Assembly: GCA_038496445.1 (NCBI GenBank)
Contig: JALMLS010000231.1
Location: 124,001-188,000 of the forward strand
Length of the DNA stretch: 64,000 nucleotides
Direction of reading: 5' to 3'
Origin: Trichosphaerium sp. ATCC 40318
Lineage: Eukaryota; Discosea; Flabellinia; Trichosidae
The notes under the pieces: generated by a model
Databases searched by the model: none
Told to the model about the DNA's origin: nothing
Seen by the model: only the letters and a program-made list of their open reading frames with translations
Made by a program: the position numbers and the translations under genes
In this document: positions 23,451-36,509 of the stretch, one piece after another
Position numbering within the stretch: the stretch's first letter is position 1
Layout: every line of letters starts with the position of its first letter

Positions 23451-24855
23451 AGGGAAAAAAATGTCTATGAGCTCAAACGCTATTGACATGTGTATTTTTA
23501 CAATTGCTCACAGTGGTACTATATCGTATACTTTGTTTTAAAACAAGAACAGTGTATAACATCAGTGTAGATTAGTAAACTTGACATGTCTTTCAACAAA
23601 ACTCATTCAACAAACTCCCACATTTGAGGCACTCTATTGTGAAGTTACTTTTCAATAGAAACATATTAAGCTATTAAACACAACCATTAACATCTTCAAA
23701 AAGTGACAAAAACAAAAATGATAACCTGTGGAGGATGATTGTGCTAAAAAACACTTAAAAAGTAAAATATAATACACTTTTTTAGTTGTTGTAGACATCA
23801 CTTTGTGAATACATAATACATGACCAAAGTTATTCTCAATATGTGTGGCTACTATGTCCTCTAGCGTCAAACATTAAAAAAGATTTTTAAGAGTGTAAAT
23901 GTGACTGGATCCTTGAATAGGGAGCTACACTGTCAGGAAGAATAAAATGCTCGCAGTTGAGGGTTCGCTATATTGTCAACAAGTGTTTTTTAAAACGCAT
24001 GGCAAATGGCTAAAAGTGTTTATTGATATTGGGAATAGTGGCAGTATTGAAGCCAAGTTTAGAAAAAATAAATACGTAGGTTGTTAAAGTCTGACACGCG
24101 CACGTTCCTAAACTTTGTTAACTTCAGAAAGCCTGAAACTAAATTACTAGCCTGCGCCAACACAAGTTCAAGAAATAACAAATGAGTTGCTTTCAAGCTT
24201 TCATTAAAAGTTTGGCTGTATGCAATGTAAAACGCATTGGTTACATTGAATTGGGCTATATTAGCAATTACATAATGTAAATAATACACAGTACGCTGAA
24301 ACAGATGTCCAATGGTAAAGCTTTACTGCTACTCATCCAACAGTGGCAGACAGTGGATGATAGTGGTGAAGTGTTTACGTAAAGTAATAATTTGACTTCA
24401 GGGCTTCAAGCTTGGAGAATTAACAGCCGAAAACGAATATGGCTGGATATCCAATAAATAATATTACTTGTTTGTCAGCATTTAGAGCGTTGTTTCTGAT
24501 TCATCAAACATTAAATGAACGTTTCGTCGTTTCCAATGTCAAATGAAAACTACTAGCTCTCGGGTAAACGTTCAAATTCCGCACCAAAAACAACCGTTTT
24601 TTTCACGTAAAAATTGCAAAAAAGTGCCAAATCCACCGTTTGTAGAGCTTCACGAGACTTTGCAAAAATTTCACCTAACACGTTTTAACTACGTTTGCGG
24701 CATTTCTTTATTTGAAAATAATGAAATTTCTAAATTGGCAAAAAATCGATGATTGACCGAAAACAAAAGAACTATCACTTTTACATATCACCTCACTGAT
24801 ACACCACTCTTCCTTTCTTTTGGGTTTAATACAGTTGTATACATAATTTAAAACG
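23451..24855. other. Intergenic region, nothing recognised
   Basis: About 1.4 kb of AT-rich sequence upstream of the VWA gene. Short frames on both strands lack domains or splice continuity. No repeat array, tRNA or mobile element is visible. Confidence 0.4.
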
Positions 24856-27800
24856 ATGTCGCTCAGCTTACGTGCTACTACTGAGTACAGGAAGTTGTCG
24901 TTTAATGAATCACACGACGTACTTGTTTCCGCCGACATTGTCGCCTCTGCAGTGTCTGATGGTAATGAACGTGCCAAAGCAGCTATTGTAGCAGTAATAG
25001 ATAGGTCAGGATCCATGTCTGGAGTACGATCTTAAGCATTCTAGTACTATAGTTAACAACCTTTTAGGATCTTGACTTGGTGAAACAAAGTTTGAAATTC
25101 ATTATCGACAGCATGAAGGTTGGCGATTTTTTCGGAATTGTCACATTTGGAGACACCACTAGAACAGTTTTAAGATTGACTTGTATGGGCAACAAAGGTA
25201 TGTTTTGAAGGTTAATATTCAAGAGGTTTTTTTTGTTGACTTTGATAGGAAAAATCCAGGCAAGACAAGCTGTAGAACGAATTCGCATATCTGGATGTAC
25301 AAACTTATCTGGAGGATTATTTGACGGATTGAAGCTACTACAAGAATCAAGGAATGCATCAATACCTAAGAACCAAACAGTTCTTTTGTTCACTGACGGA
25401 GGTATGATGAACACAAATTGAGAGTAGCAATTGACTTTTTTTTTTTTTCTGTAGAAGCCAACTTGGGTATAACAAGTCTTCCTAAACTCCTAAAGGAAAC
25501 AAAAAAATATGTTTCTATAAATAACATGAATCCTTCCATTTTCACTTTTGGCTACTCTGACGGGCACAATGCTTCATTCTTGCGTGGTATTTGTGATGCA
25601 CATAGTGTACTTATCTTTTTCTAATATTCTTGACTTTTTGGTTTGACTCTTTACTCCGTAGGGCATGTACTACTACATCAAAGATAAAATGATATTAAAG
25701 CTAGCTTTGCTGATTGTATTGGAGGTTTGCTTAACGTTGTTGCTACAGACGTAGTTTTAGAGATTGAAGCAAAAACAGGCAACATTTTGTTTTGGCAGCG
25801 TTGTTTTCTCATAAGTGCTTTAGATGTCACCATCAAGGAAGTGCTTACAAAATACCCTACTGAAAAAATACGTGCAGGTAAATTCTATCAGCACCGTGTT
25901 ACAATTGGCGATATATATAGTGAAGAAGAGAAGAACATACCTGTACGTGTTTGACCACTTCAAGTTTTTCATTTTTCCTTTTTTTTTCCTTGGTCCTTAC
26001 TTATGTTTGTAGGTTCAACTCGTCATTAAAGCGCTATCTAATCCTGGTGAGCAAACAATAGTATCGTTCCTTGTAAGATATACAAACACAGCAACCAAGA
26101 TTACAGAGTTTGAGAAGAACAAAATCGGTCTATGTCGGGTTGAAGAACATCAAGTTGACAAAGAAGCTACTCCTGCTACACTTGATATGGACATGCAAAG
26201 AAACAGAATACTTGTTGCAAAGGCTCTTGAAAACGCTGCCTATTTTGGTAAACAAAGGAACCTAAACAAAGCTAAAATTACGTTGACTGAATGCTTGGAT
26301 AAAATCGAAGTTTCGGCCTCTTCTCAATGCAATTTTTCTCAGAGTTTGATTCGCGATTTGAAGCAAGCTATAGCGAATATGGTAACTTCCTCTTGATTTC
26401 ATTTTTTGCTATTTATTTTTCGAAACTAACACGTGATTTGTTGTTAGTCTTCTCAATCTCAGTTTGAGCATGTTGGTTCAAAGTATATGTACAGTTTATC
26501 AAGAACATTGTACACGCAACGCTCTTCTGGTATTTCAAGGTACAATCGAATACCCGTTTAATTCTTCTGTTTGCACGTGTTTAACTTTCTACTAGTGCTG
26601 CTGCGATGTCGTTCGTTACAAATAGTAAACGTGATATGATTAACAAAGCAAGAGCAGGATCTGGAATCACACTTCAACATAAAGCCAAAGCGTACGTCTT
26701 TATTTACATACAACAACTAATAAAGTACTAGTTCTGGTGGACCAAAACCTGTATCCAGTAAGAAAACACAACATTCTACACCTGCATACGGTGTCAAAAC
26801 AACTACCTCAACGCCTAATAAGAAGACATCTACAAAGCAACAAGCAGCTGTACTAAATCCAAACAAGAACGCCCCTCGATTTGCTGCTTCTATTTCGCCT
26901 CTAGCTGGTCCTGTATCTAATGGGTTTGCATCATCTGTCAGAATCGGAAGAGCTGTTAGACGTTTAATGATGGACTTTAAAGAAACGAAGCAACTCAACA
27001 TCAACAACGTACACCAAAAACTCTTTCTCATTTTCTCATTCTATTCTTACTTGTTCTCGTTTTAACTTCTATTTTTTGTTCAGGTTGTTGCTCAACCTCT
27101 AGAGTCAGATATCTTCGAATGGCACTGTAATCTGAAAGGTCCAGAAGGATCTCCGTACGCTGATGTTGTTTTCCATTTGATTCTGCAGTTTCCAAACACA
27201 TACCCTTTCAATGCTCCATCTGTGTACTTTTGCAGTTACATCAGTCATCCGCATGTCTTTGGAAGGTACGCAAAAAATGAACAAATAGCTATTCATTCGC
27301 TTAACTGTTCTACTTAAGTTGGGTTTGCCTTGATCTTCTACAAGAAGCTCAGTGGGGATCTTCTATCGAGATGGATAAACCTTATACTGGTTGGTCTTCT
27401 GCTTATTCTGTATCGAGCATTCTATTACAATTACAGTCGTTTCTGTTCGATGAAGCTGGAAAATCCGAAAAGGTACACATGATATTTTGTTTTATTTGTT
27501 CGCACAACAGCGCCTAACATGTATGTTAAGGAAGTTGAAAAAGCTGCTTTGAGTGCTAAGAGATTCAAGTGCGGAACGTGCAGTCATTGTACAGGAAAAT
27601 CTTGGCCAGAGTTTGTCAAGACAAAGCGTGTTGTCAGATACAAGAAGAAGCAACTTACAATACCTGAAACCAGAAAACCGAAAGTTGTTGAAGGATACAA
27701 TGAACCTTCTTCACAACAATTGATTCCAAGCGTTCAATCTAGTCAAGAAACACAAACGAGAATCAATTGGGAACGTGTTATTTCCTCTATGAAACGTACA

Positions 27801-30032
27801 AACGGACAGATTCGTGGAACAAACTATCAACCAAGAAATAGCTATCAACGACCGTCACCTAATAGGCCACCTCCTCGATACCAAGCTCAACCAACACCTA
27901 CACCTAAACCTGTTGCTAAAAAACCACAAGCTACTAAAGCAAGCATCGAGATTGCAGGACGCTATACAAGTTCTAAGGCAAGCAACTTTTACAGTGTTCT
28001 TGTTATGGAAGAAAAGTCAAAACCTTCAAGAAGAAGAAACCCACGACCTCAGAGAAATCCTCCACAGAGCGCTACAAGACATTCCTTTCCGAAGAAATAT
28101 ACTCAAAGTCAACAACCACAACGTAGAGCAAGTTCGACATCTCAACAACCTAAACAAAACTACAACATTAAGATTGTTCCTCAAGCCGAAAGATACCAGC
28201 CACACCACAGATGGAGGTTCCAAGCATCAGCCGAGACTAGCTACTATGAAAGGGATCTAGTACATAATTCACGACCATCAGGTAAACTCACTCTGGGAGA
28301 TTTTATTGTCAAAGGACGCTCGTCTAAGAAGAAAACTGGAAACAAGAGAAGAGGAAAGTGGAGAGAAGTCGTTTTGGCTACACCTGAACCTGAAGTAAAA
28401 AAAGTCGTATTATCTCCTTCTATTCTGTTACCATCAACTTTGGAAACAAAGCTACAAGAGGTGCGTTGATTACATTGTTTGTAAATCACGTACTGACTTT
28501 TTTGTTGTAGGAATTTTCTTTGATTGTTAAAGATACTTCTTCTTGTTTTGGAGGGATAGACTCAAGTCTTTTTGCCTATGTACCAGACGAGATCATCATG
28601 CACGTTTTTGGATTTTTACTTCCAGAAGAATTAAACGATCTCTCTTCCGTTTGCAAGGAGTTTGTACGACTCTCAGGAGACAAAAGGTAAATACTAGACA
28701 CGTTGTTGAACTTTCATTTCTTCTAATGTTCAAAGTGCCTTTCTAACGTTATATCTAGGCTATGGCGATCACTCTTCCGTCAAAGATACTCCGCATATGG
28801 TATTTACAACCAATATACTATCCAAGACTGGAAAACAGTGTTCGCACAGGTAATTATTCTGTCTGAATATTGCTTTTTTCTTTTCAACTCTGACCGCCTC
28901 CCTAGGAAATAGCTATTGGTAAAGGTGGTCTACTATGTTACCATAGTCGCGTATCATTCCGCGACGACATTCTTGGGATACCTATTCAAATCTCTAGAAC
29001 CGGAAAGTTCGATTCTTTATCATCAACAGTTGAGTTTTTGAGCCTTGAAAGTTTCAGTGAAGATGGTGTTAGAAAGACAGTCTGGGGTGAGAAGTTTACC
29101 CACTGGCTTCCTCTATGGATTAACAATGAACACGGAAATCGAGCTGTGCCATATATTGAGCAAGCTATCGCTGATCTATACACAAACCGAAGCGGCGCTA
29201 GAACATCTTTCAACGCAGATATGGTACTCAAGATAATTCCGAGATTAATGAATACTATGGTTGTCAGCGTAATGAAGGGTGACGAACATGCCTCTATCAA
29301 GGCTCTAGAAGGTAATAAAAGCAGTCAAATCATCAACCACTTAAGCTGTAGCTAATGACATCTTACAGGTTACTGCGCTTTGCACAGACTTCTTATTATG
29401 TTCATCAAACGTTATCCTGCTCTTCAGGGCAAGGTTAACCTCATAACAAGAAGGTTTGCTAGACAAGCAGACGCAAGAATAAAGAGTAAGACACCTAACC
29501 TTGGAGAATTCCTTCCTCTTGTTGCTGTCTCACAACACGTTGATTGGCAAGATGTCTGTTGGCCTTACCTAACGGAAACCTTCGACCGTAACGTACTGTG
29601 GGCATCTAAAAAGTACCCTACTCTCGCAAAAGTACCAAAACACACGTCTATTGCAGATCCAACAAGAAACAGACTTACCTTGGATGCTACTTTAGTTAGC
29701 ATGCGCTTACTTTGCTTCCACGTGTATTTCTTTAAGCATATTGCAAAGCCAGGAGGTATTTCCTTGTATATATGAACCTTTCTGTGTCTTACTCTCTACT
29801 AGGTATAACGCAAGATGAAATAGCTGCTTCGTATGATAAGTTCTATGGTTTACCAAGTACTCAAATGAAAGAAGCACTTCAGAAACACGTGTTTAAGATT
29901 TTGAAGATTTCGACGTGGAATGACGTATTTAATGCTATAGAAGTACCTCCTCCTTCTCCTGTACATCTCACAAGATGGCTTGTACAAGCGGTTAAAAACT
30001 CAGAGAGAAAGAGATACCATGGAAGGTTCTAA
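24856..30032 (+). CDS. VWA-E2 ubiquitin-conjugating-F-box fusion protein (about 1,400 residues)
   Basis: ATG at 24856; about fifteen exons; stop TAA at 30030-30032. Domains in order: a VWA domain with complete MIDAS (DRSGSMSG; GCTNLSGG; LFTDGEANLG); a beta-rich VWA-associated region; a basic linker; an E2 (UBC) core at about 26940-27475 (RAVRRLMMDFKETKQLNINN, LKGPEGSPYADVVFHLILQF, YPFNAPSVYF, SHPHVFGSWVCLDLL with the candidate catalytic Cys, SVSSILLQLQSFLFDE); a 300-residue basic, Gln/Pro/Ser-rich region with a CGTCSHC knuckle; an F-box at about 28570-28680 (LFAYVPDEIIMHVFGFLLPE, LNDLSSVCKEFVRLSGD); and a helical C-terminal domain (WGEKFTHWLPLWINNEHG onward). The HPH in place of HPN matches UBE2W-type E2s. 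At about 25688 the frame slips by one base in a run of four A (YYYIKDK to NDIKASFADC), so either the read has a missing A or this copy carries a frameshift. Everything downstream is open. Confidence 0.8.
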
Positions 30033-30820
30033 GTTGTATTTTAAAACAAAATAAATTCTCATTGGGAACAAGTACATTGTTTCTTTTTTTTTACTATGTT
30101 GATGCTTCCGAGATTAACAAAACTGTCTCAAAAGCGATACAGGTATCGCTTAGTTGTTCAGTATCCTGTAACACGTGAATAAAAATACAGGTTAAAGTCG
30201 CTATACTGAATATTTTGGTTTACATATCCTTCTATTATTTTAGCTACTATATTCCGTTCAAGTATGCAGTGTCTGTAGTACAGGAACACAATACAATGAA
30301 TGATTAATCTCTCGAACTTTTCATTCTTGATGCTTTTTGCTAGCGAGGGGCGTTGTAAGTAGCCGTACACAAAAATCCATACAACAAAAAGAATCGTTTA
30401 CTGCAAGATTATTCATTTTTTGTCAACAAAAGTCCTTCTGGCCCAGTTGGGGCGCTGGAGATTAACAAAATAGTCTGAAATAAGAGACACAGCCAGTGTT
30501 TCATAGTCGACCGTGTAATAATAGTTGGCCGAACCACGCACGACCAGAACTTGTGAATGCTGAATACTGCAAGAAAAAGCTATGCAGTCTTGCTTAAAAC
30601 CTCGTTTTGTTAAGCGCACATTTTTGGTGTTACAAGTCGTTCACGGTTAAAAATACGAGTGGTAAATAAACGCAGGGAATACCGAAAACGTATTAGTATA
30701 ACAAAATAAAATGGTCATCAATTCTGTGTCAAAAAACTCCGTAGTTAAAAATTATTATAAAATTGTCACGGTTTTGTATTTATACCAAAAAAACATAACG
30801 TTGAGGGCGCTACGTCATAA
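30033..30820. other. Intergenic region
   Basis: About 790 bp between two plus-strand genes. An AATAAA-like polyadenylation signal lies at about 30049. An 8-bp inverted repeat (AGCGATAC/GTATCGCT, 30133-30150) follows. Short antisense frames show no domain. Confidence 0.4.
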
Positions 30821-33800
30821 ATGAACCTACACCTGTATATCTTCATAGGGTTATTATTTCTACGCGTTCATGCTAGCCAGCAGAATGCTCAACAGACTAA
30901 AACTATAACGCTTGTTGGGTCTTTAGACTTGAGGCCATTAACCACCACTTCTGATCTTTCTGCACGCTTTGAAAACGCTATTTACAAAAGCTTCAAGTTC
31001 TTTGAGCATTGGTTTAATAACATCAGAAAAACTCATGGAATGACAAAATATGTTGTTCAGGTCAACTTTACAAGCACAGGGGACAATGTTACTGCTAAAA
31101 TTAACGCACGTGATAAGTTTTAATTGCGCTAAAAAAAAAGGTTCCGAAAAATAGTTCCCTGACTATGGTCGTATGTAAATCTTGAAGCGCTAAGCTTCTT
31201 TATAGGATTACAAATACTGGTGTAAGCAGATACAGAACAACGAAGCAGTATTCCTTTTTGGCGGATTTGAGTCATGGCTTGTTAATATATCACGTGAGAT
31301 AGATGAATACAAAGAGTGCTTCAGGGTAAGCAAAAGCAACAGAAAATAATTCTTCTAGTTTGTGTGTTAATTTTATTGTGTTTCGCGTAGATTGATACAG
31401 CCGCTGCGGATGAGAGTACTTGGAGAGACTTTAAAAATGTTCTACCAATGAGAGCCTCGTTAAAACAGTAAGCACATTTATTTTAACTGCAGAAACTGCG
31501 AAAAAATAACTACAGAAAAGTGTTCCACGTGTGACGTGGAGGTAGTTGTTCTTACTTATTTTTTTCACTAACTTTTCTTTAAATAGCTATTTCGAGAGCA
31601 CGTACCCTTACTTGAGATTACATAAAGTCAAGAGAGTAATCGTTATTCGCCAACTACGACCAAACTTGGTGCCTTATGAGGAGGTACGAAACCTAAAAAA
31701 ACCCCAAAAATACTAACTTTCGTGGTGTCAGAACTTACTTGAAGGTCTGGATCTCAACGTTCGTATACAGCCAGAGGAAACATTCTATGTTATGGATACA
31801 AATGTTACAATATTACAATTGCCATTGGAAGAAATGGTCGAGCAAAATGTAACTGCGACCATAACAGAAGCAGCGAAAGTAAGTTCAATGTGTTTTTTAT
31901 GTTATTTTTATGTACCTTTTAAGAAATACCCCGATATCGATTGTGTGTACGTGCTCATATGGGAAAGAGTAAACCAAAAAGTTGTAGCTGTGATGGATGA
32001 TCTAGACTGGTAAGTAAACTTTCTTAGTGCCGATAAAATTAGTTTGACTTTTTTTTCACAGGGCGCCAAAAATGGTTATACACGTTCAGTCAGGTCGGTT
32101 CTTGCGTAGGCCTTCAGGTAAACGTTTTTACTCAATATGGTTTACTTATTCCTATCCCTAAAGGCAACATGCACTCTGGCATAAATGAACGGTCAGCGCG
32201 TACAGCTTTTAAAAGCGATGAGTTCACAGGTGGTAATTATACTACCTTTCTGACTCAACTGGCGGACTATTACAATACAACAACAAGTGCAGTTAATACA
32301 CTGTTTTATTTGAACCCATTTATGGCTGGATCGCTACTGCTCCGAACAATAGAAGTGAGTTTTTTTATACAGAGCAATTCTTAAGTTAGTTAGTAATGCT
32401 ATTTTAGGAACTTGATTCATTAAATCACAAGGATATCAGAGATAAATTATTTCGAAGCAAACACCCGTACGAACTATGAAAACACGTATTGCCATTGTTA
32501 TATTAACTTTAAAAAAAATCACGTGGCACATTTTAGGAAAATAACAACTTTTGATTGCAAAACTGAGTTTCTGAGCCTCTTTGTTTTAGAACTTTCAACG
32601 GTGATTATTCATGGGATATCACTCACGGACAAAAATGGAGACCTTACTTTCTACAAGTTCAAAATCGTGATGGGAATTATGACGGTGAAGAATACCTTGA
32701 GATCCTTGGTCCTATAGAAGGTAGAGATTTTTTGTATTCTTCTACAAAGTGTGCTAATGTGTTGGTGATAGCGTCAACAGGAAAGATGGTATATCCTATG
32801 ATACCTTTTAAAGACCGCTCAGCTAATCTCTCGTGGAATAAAAATCCCTTTGGAGAGATAGTGATTACTGTGATAGCTTGTCTGGTTATGCTACTTTGGG
32901 TCATATTCACAGTATACGTCATTTACAACGAGAAGGTACTTTCTTGGTTTTTTAAGTCACGTGCCAATTTTTTTGGATTGTTGTTTGTTAAATGTTGTTT
33001 GTTCACTGCAACCAGTCGAAACTACTTTTCTATTTCACCTTTGATGAACGCAAGACCGAGAGTCTGACGTCTTTTTTAGAGAGCGTCGAGGCAATTTCCT
33101 TGTTTCCATGTATTAGTTTCGCTTGGTGCTATCATAATCCTGTATGTAGTTTTTTACTTTACCTTAGAACAATGTTTAACATTGTTTTAAAAGGTTTACA
33201 ACTATTTTTTGGGCACCCTCCATAGAAGTATCATCAATGTGTCATCTATCTCTATACCACTTCCATATTGGATTCACACTTTTGTTTGGGTACAAACCGG
33301 TAAATCTGTACTACCTTTCGTTCACACTATTATAGAACGTTCTTGTCGAAAGCTTTATTGATAGTCATTGGTCACAAGGACCAAGAAAATAAAGTCAGAG
33401 TGCGGTACGGAAAAATAAAACAGTGCCGAACATACATTCAAGCGAATATTTATCTTCTAAGTTAAATGTCGTTTACTCAATTCATACTGATGTAGGCTTG
33501 ATTTTTGTTTATTCAAAGAATTTTAGCTTAGTGGTTCACACATCCATTGCAACCACTAATTTTTTGTTTTAGACCATTGTCCGTTGCTGTTGTTGTTCTC
33601 GGACTTGTTGTGATAGATATTGTCATTCTGGTTTTATACTCGATAATATACAACCCAGTGGTAGTTAGAGTCTCACCAGATGAGTTTGACATGTCCAAGT
33701 CATACATCATCTGCGATGGAAACGAAACAGCGGAAACAGTATTCGAGATTGTATTTGCAACAGAAAAGGTACTCGTTCACTGGCTTCTGTAAAAATTGTT

Positions 33801-34560
33801 CTTAACTCTTCCTACAGATCCTTATGGTTCTTATCGGATTTGTACTAGCGTACTTTGTTAAAGATATTGCTAGCTGCTGTCGTCATCATACAAAACTTAT
33901 AGCCGTTTCGATTTACAATATTGGTATCTTCTTCATCGTCATTACAGCTGTCCGGATAAGTCTGGGTGATTTTGGTCGTGATGTGGTAACACTAGTTTAT
34001 GTCCTCTCTTCGATGGGTATCATATGTGCTGTGGGTACGAAAAATCACGTGACAAACAGATTAACCACTTGCTATTTTACTGTTTAATACCATCAGAGTT
34101 TAACTTTGTTTTTACTTCTAGTGTTCACACTGCTCGGTTGCGCAGTCCAATATGTGTTTTGGGGAAACGATACAGAGATGGTGTCTAAAATGGATACAGT
34201 AGGTTTCAATTTAGAAGCCACAGCGATAGCAACACCAGTACGTACACCAGGTGTAAATACGAAGTCAACAGGAACTTCTGGGGGAACACTGGTCACAACA
34301 GGATCTAAAGCGACTTCGGATTTAATACAAAGAATAGAAGAGACAACAGCAAGACTTGAAGAGTATGTCATAAACTTCAAAGAAAAGTGTCAAATACGCA
34401 TTGACTTTTTCCTTCTTTTTTTTTTGTCTCTTTGTTTCATTTAGTAACCATTCTTTTTAACAGGATCGAAGAAAGGATTTCAAATGCAAAGAATGATAGA
34501 AATAAATGGAAGAAAAAGTTTGAGGATGAAGAACAGCGAATGACACTCATCGAAAAGTAA
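30821..34560 (+). CDS. Class C (GABA-B/metabotropic-like) G-protein-coupled receptor
   Basis: ATG at 30821 opens a signal peptide (LYIFIGLLFLRVHAS). The extracellular half resembles a periplasmic-binding-protein ligand domain (ITLVGSLDLRPLTT, VFLFGGFESWLVNISREI, VKRVIVIRQLRPNLVP, CVYVLIWERVNQKVVAVMDD) with several N-glycosylation sequons. A membrane domain follows from about 32850: EIVITVIACLVMLLWVIFTV (TM1), FHVLVSLGAIIILF (TM2), CHLSLYHFHIGFTLLFG (TM3, with the conserved Cys), VAVVVLGLVVIDIVILVLY (TM4), ILMVLIGFVLAYFVKDI (TM5), AVSIYNIGIFFIVITAVRI (TM6) and YVLSSMGIICAVVFTLLGC (TM7). The cytosolic tail ends in a coiled coil (RIEETTARLEE, then KWKKKFEDEEQRMTLIEK), as in GABA-B receptors that dimerise through the tail. 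Stop TAA at 34558-34560. The ligand is unknown. Confidence 0.8.
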
Positions 34561-34792
34561 ACAAGACAATGAACTGTTTGTACAATAAGTGTAAAAAAAA
34601 AAAAATTCAAAAGAGTTTTTTACTCATTGACAGTAGCGTTTATAGTTCATTGTTTCTTCTCATTGATTTACCCAGCATTGCATTAAAAAACAGAAGTGTC
34701 TATGATATCACGTGTTAATGTGTACTGCTTGGGTATCTATGACAAGATAAACAATACATAAATATGCATACTAGTTTATTCAGTGTTAACAA

Positions 34793-35733
34793 CTATTCTT
34801 TCCAGTGTGAAGGAATATCATCTGATTGCAGAATCGACGCTGGCAAACACGCTGGTGCAAGCTTAGCAATATACTTGGTGATATCAACAGGCAAGGTAGG
34901 CAATGACTGGTGTTCACGTGCAAAAAAAAGCTGGAGAAGACGCTCTTGCATCTTGACTCTCCAAGATGTCGGGCATACTTCATTGAACTTTTCAGATATA
35001 GTGCAGTCACGCAATACCACACTAACTATCTTCTCGAACTGGTGATTAAACCTGTAAATATTGGTCAAACAAGCATGCTCTTTTACTTCTTCGTCAGAAG
35101 GAAAGTCATCAAAGTCTTGCCAAGCCTTGAAAACAGATGAATCAGAAACACCATAAATCACGTTTGTACAGTCACTCTGGTTATCGATAACCAAGCATAC
35201 TAACTCTCTTGTTTGACGATGACGTATAGCTCCCCAGCAACCAGTATTACTATCAGCATGACCATCATTCATGTTAAACCGAAGAGGAAAGACTTGACCG
35301 GCACCATCAATAATGTCAATGTCCGTCCATTGATATTGAAGGTATTCTTCCTTTTCATCTTCATCCCATTCCTCAATTTCTTCACCCAATATGATTGCAG
35401 CGTCGCTTGGGTCAACGTTCTGGGTAATGTACCGTACAAGCGTGTAATGGAACTTTGCGTTGTGCTGAGGGTTTTTAACTGATTTAGCGTGTCTGTATTG
35501 ATACCAGAGATCTTCTGAGAGCGTAAACTTTGGTTTAGAAGTTGTAGAGCGTTTCGCTTCGTTTATTATCGCGTTCGATACAAAATCAGGCCAAGAATAC
35601 TATAGATATGTTAAATAGGCGGTTAATGCTATTATTAGCGTACTTCAGCTTTACGTTGCTTTTTTCCGCTTTCTAAAGCTTCTGAAACTGAGTCGTTGCA
35701 CTCCATAAAGGCTTCACTGGCTTTTCGCTTCAT
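34793..35733 (-). CDS. Unknown acidic protein
   Basis: Two exons on the minus strand. The first begins ATG at 35733 with a Lys-rich segment that looks like a nuclear signal (MKRKASEAFMECNDSVSEAL, then GKKQRKAE). The second runs to a TAG stop at 34793. The main exon contains WPDFVSNAIINEAKR, LWYQYRHAKSVKNPQHNAKF, a very acidic stretch (EEIEEWDEDEKEEYLQYQW) and VFPLRFNMNDGHADSNTGCW followed by AIRHRQTRELVCLVIDN. I do not recognise the family. The even composition and long open exon support a real gene. It is convergent with the receptor gene, about 230 bp away. Confidence 0.6.
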
Positions 35734-36509
35734 CTCACAAGTTGTCACGAAATAATACTTTTGTAGACTTTAACAAATCACAACAATTAAATAAAACTGA
35801 TTAAAATTCTTCAGTGAAACTTTTTGTCAGATACCATTCCCAGAATTCTTGACATCCTTTGCATCAAACCCTTACACGCATTAATGCAGTCAGCACCATA
35901 GGTTAAGACCTTACCTGAAGGTTATTAAAGACAGTTGTAAAGCGGTTTTTGAAGACCGAAAAGTGTCCTAATTTTCGGTCTTCGGTTTTTTGTAGGAGTA
36001 CTTTCTGTTGGTGTTATTTTTGAAGTCGGCTGTCCAACTTCCTGAAGGTTTTCGAAATTCTCTCGTTTTGTATAAATTACGTACTGTCACAAAATTGTAG
36101 TAGTGCTGGAAATTATGTTGACACATTGTTCTTACGAAATTCGTAAATAAAAAAGTCAATCAACTGCCTTTTGTTTTGTGGCTCTAAGCCAAGCCAGCTG
36201 TTTCTTTTTATAATGCATAACTTGTACATTACCAATATGCTAAGAGTCACAAACCGCAGAGTTACTCACCCTACAACGAACATCGAGATTATACTTCAAG
36301 ACAATTGCATGTAAGAGAAATAACTGACGAAATATCTAGCTGACAACCTTGACTGCAACACAATCGATAAAAATGATTGGTGCAAACTAACACCAAGCCC
36401 TGCTGTATTGTAGCAGTTAATGTTAGCAGTAAAAAAGGCGAACGGGCTTAACTGTTTTGATTAAAAAGGAAGTGGCTCGTAAAAAAGACAAAGCAATCCG
36501 CTTGTTGAT
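35734..36509. other. Intergenic region between divergent genes
   Basis: About 780 bp upstream of two divergent genes. It holds a 12-bp-arm hairpin (35951-35983, listed separately). A 24-nt segment near 36262-36285 resembles one near 1052-1075. No coding or RNA gene is seen. Confidence 0.4.
35951..35983. repeat. Inverted repeat, 12-bp perfect arms, 9-nt loop
   Basis: GAAGACCGAAAA at 35951-35962 pairs exactly with TTTTCGGTCTTC at 35972-35983 around a 9-nt loop. A partial further copy (CGGTTTTTTG) follows at once. It lies between two divergent genes, so it could be a dimeric protein-binding site or part of a small element. Confidence 0.55.
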
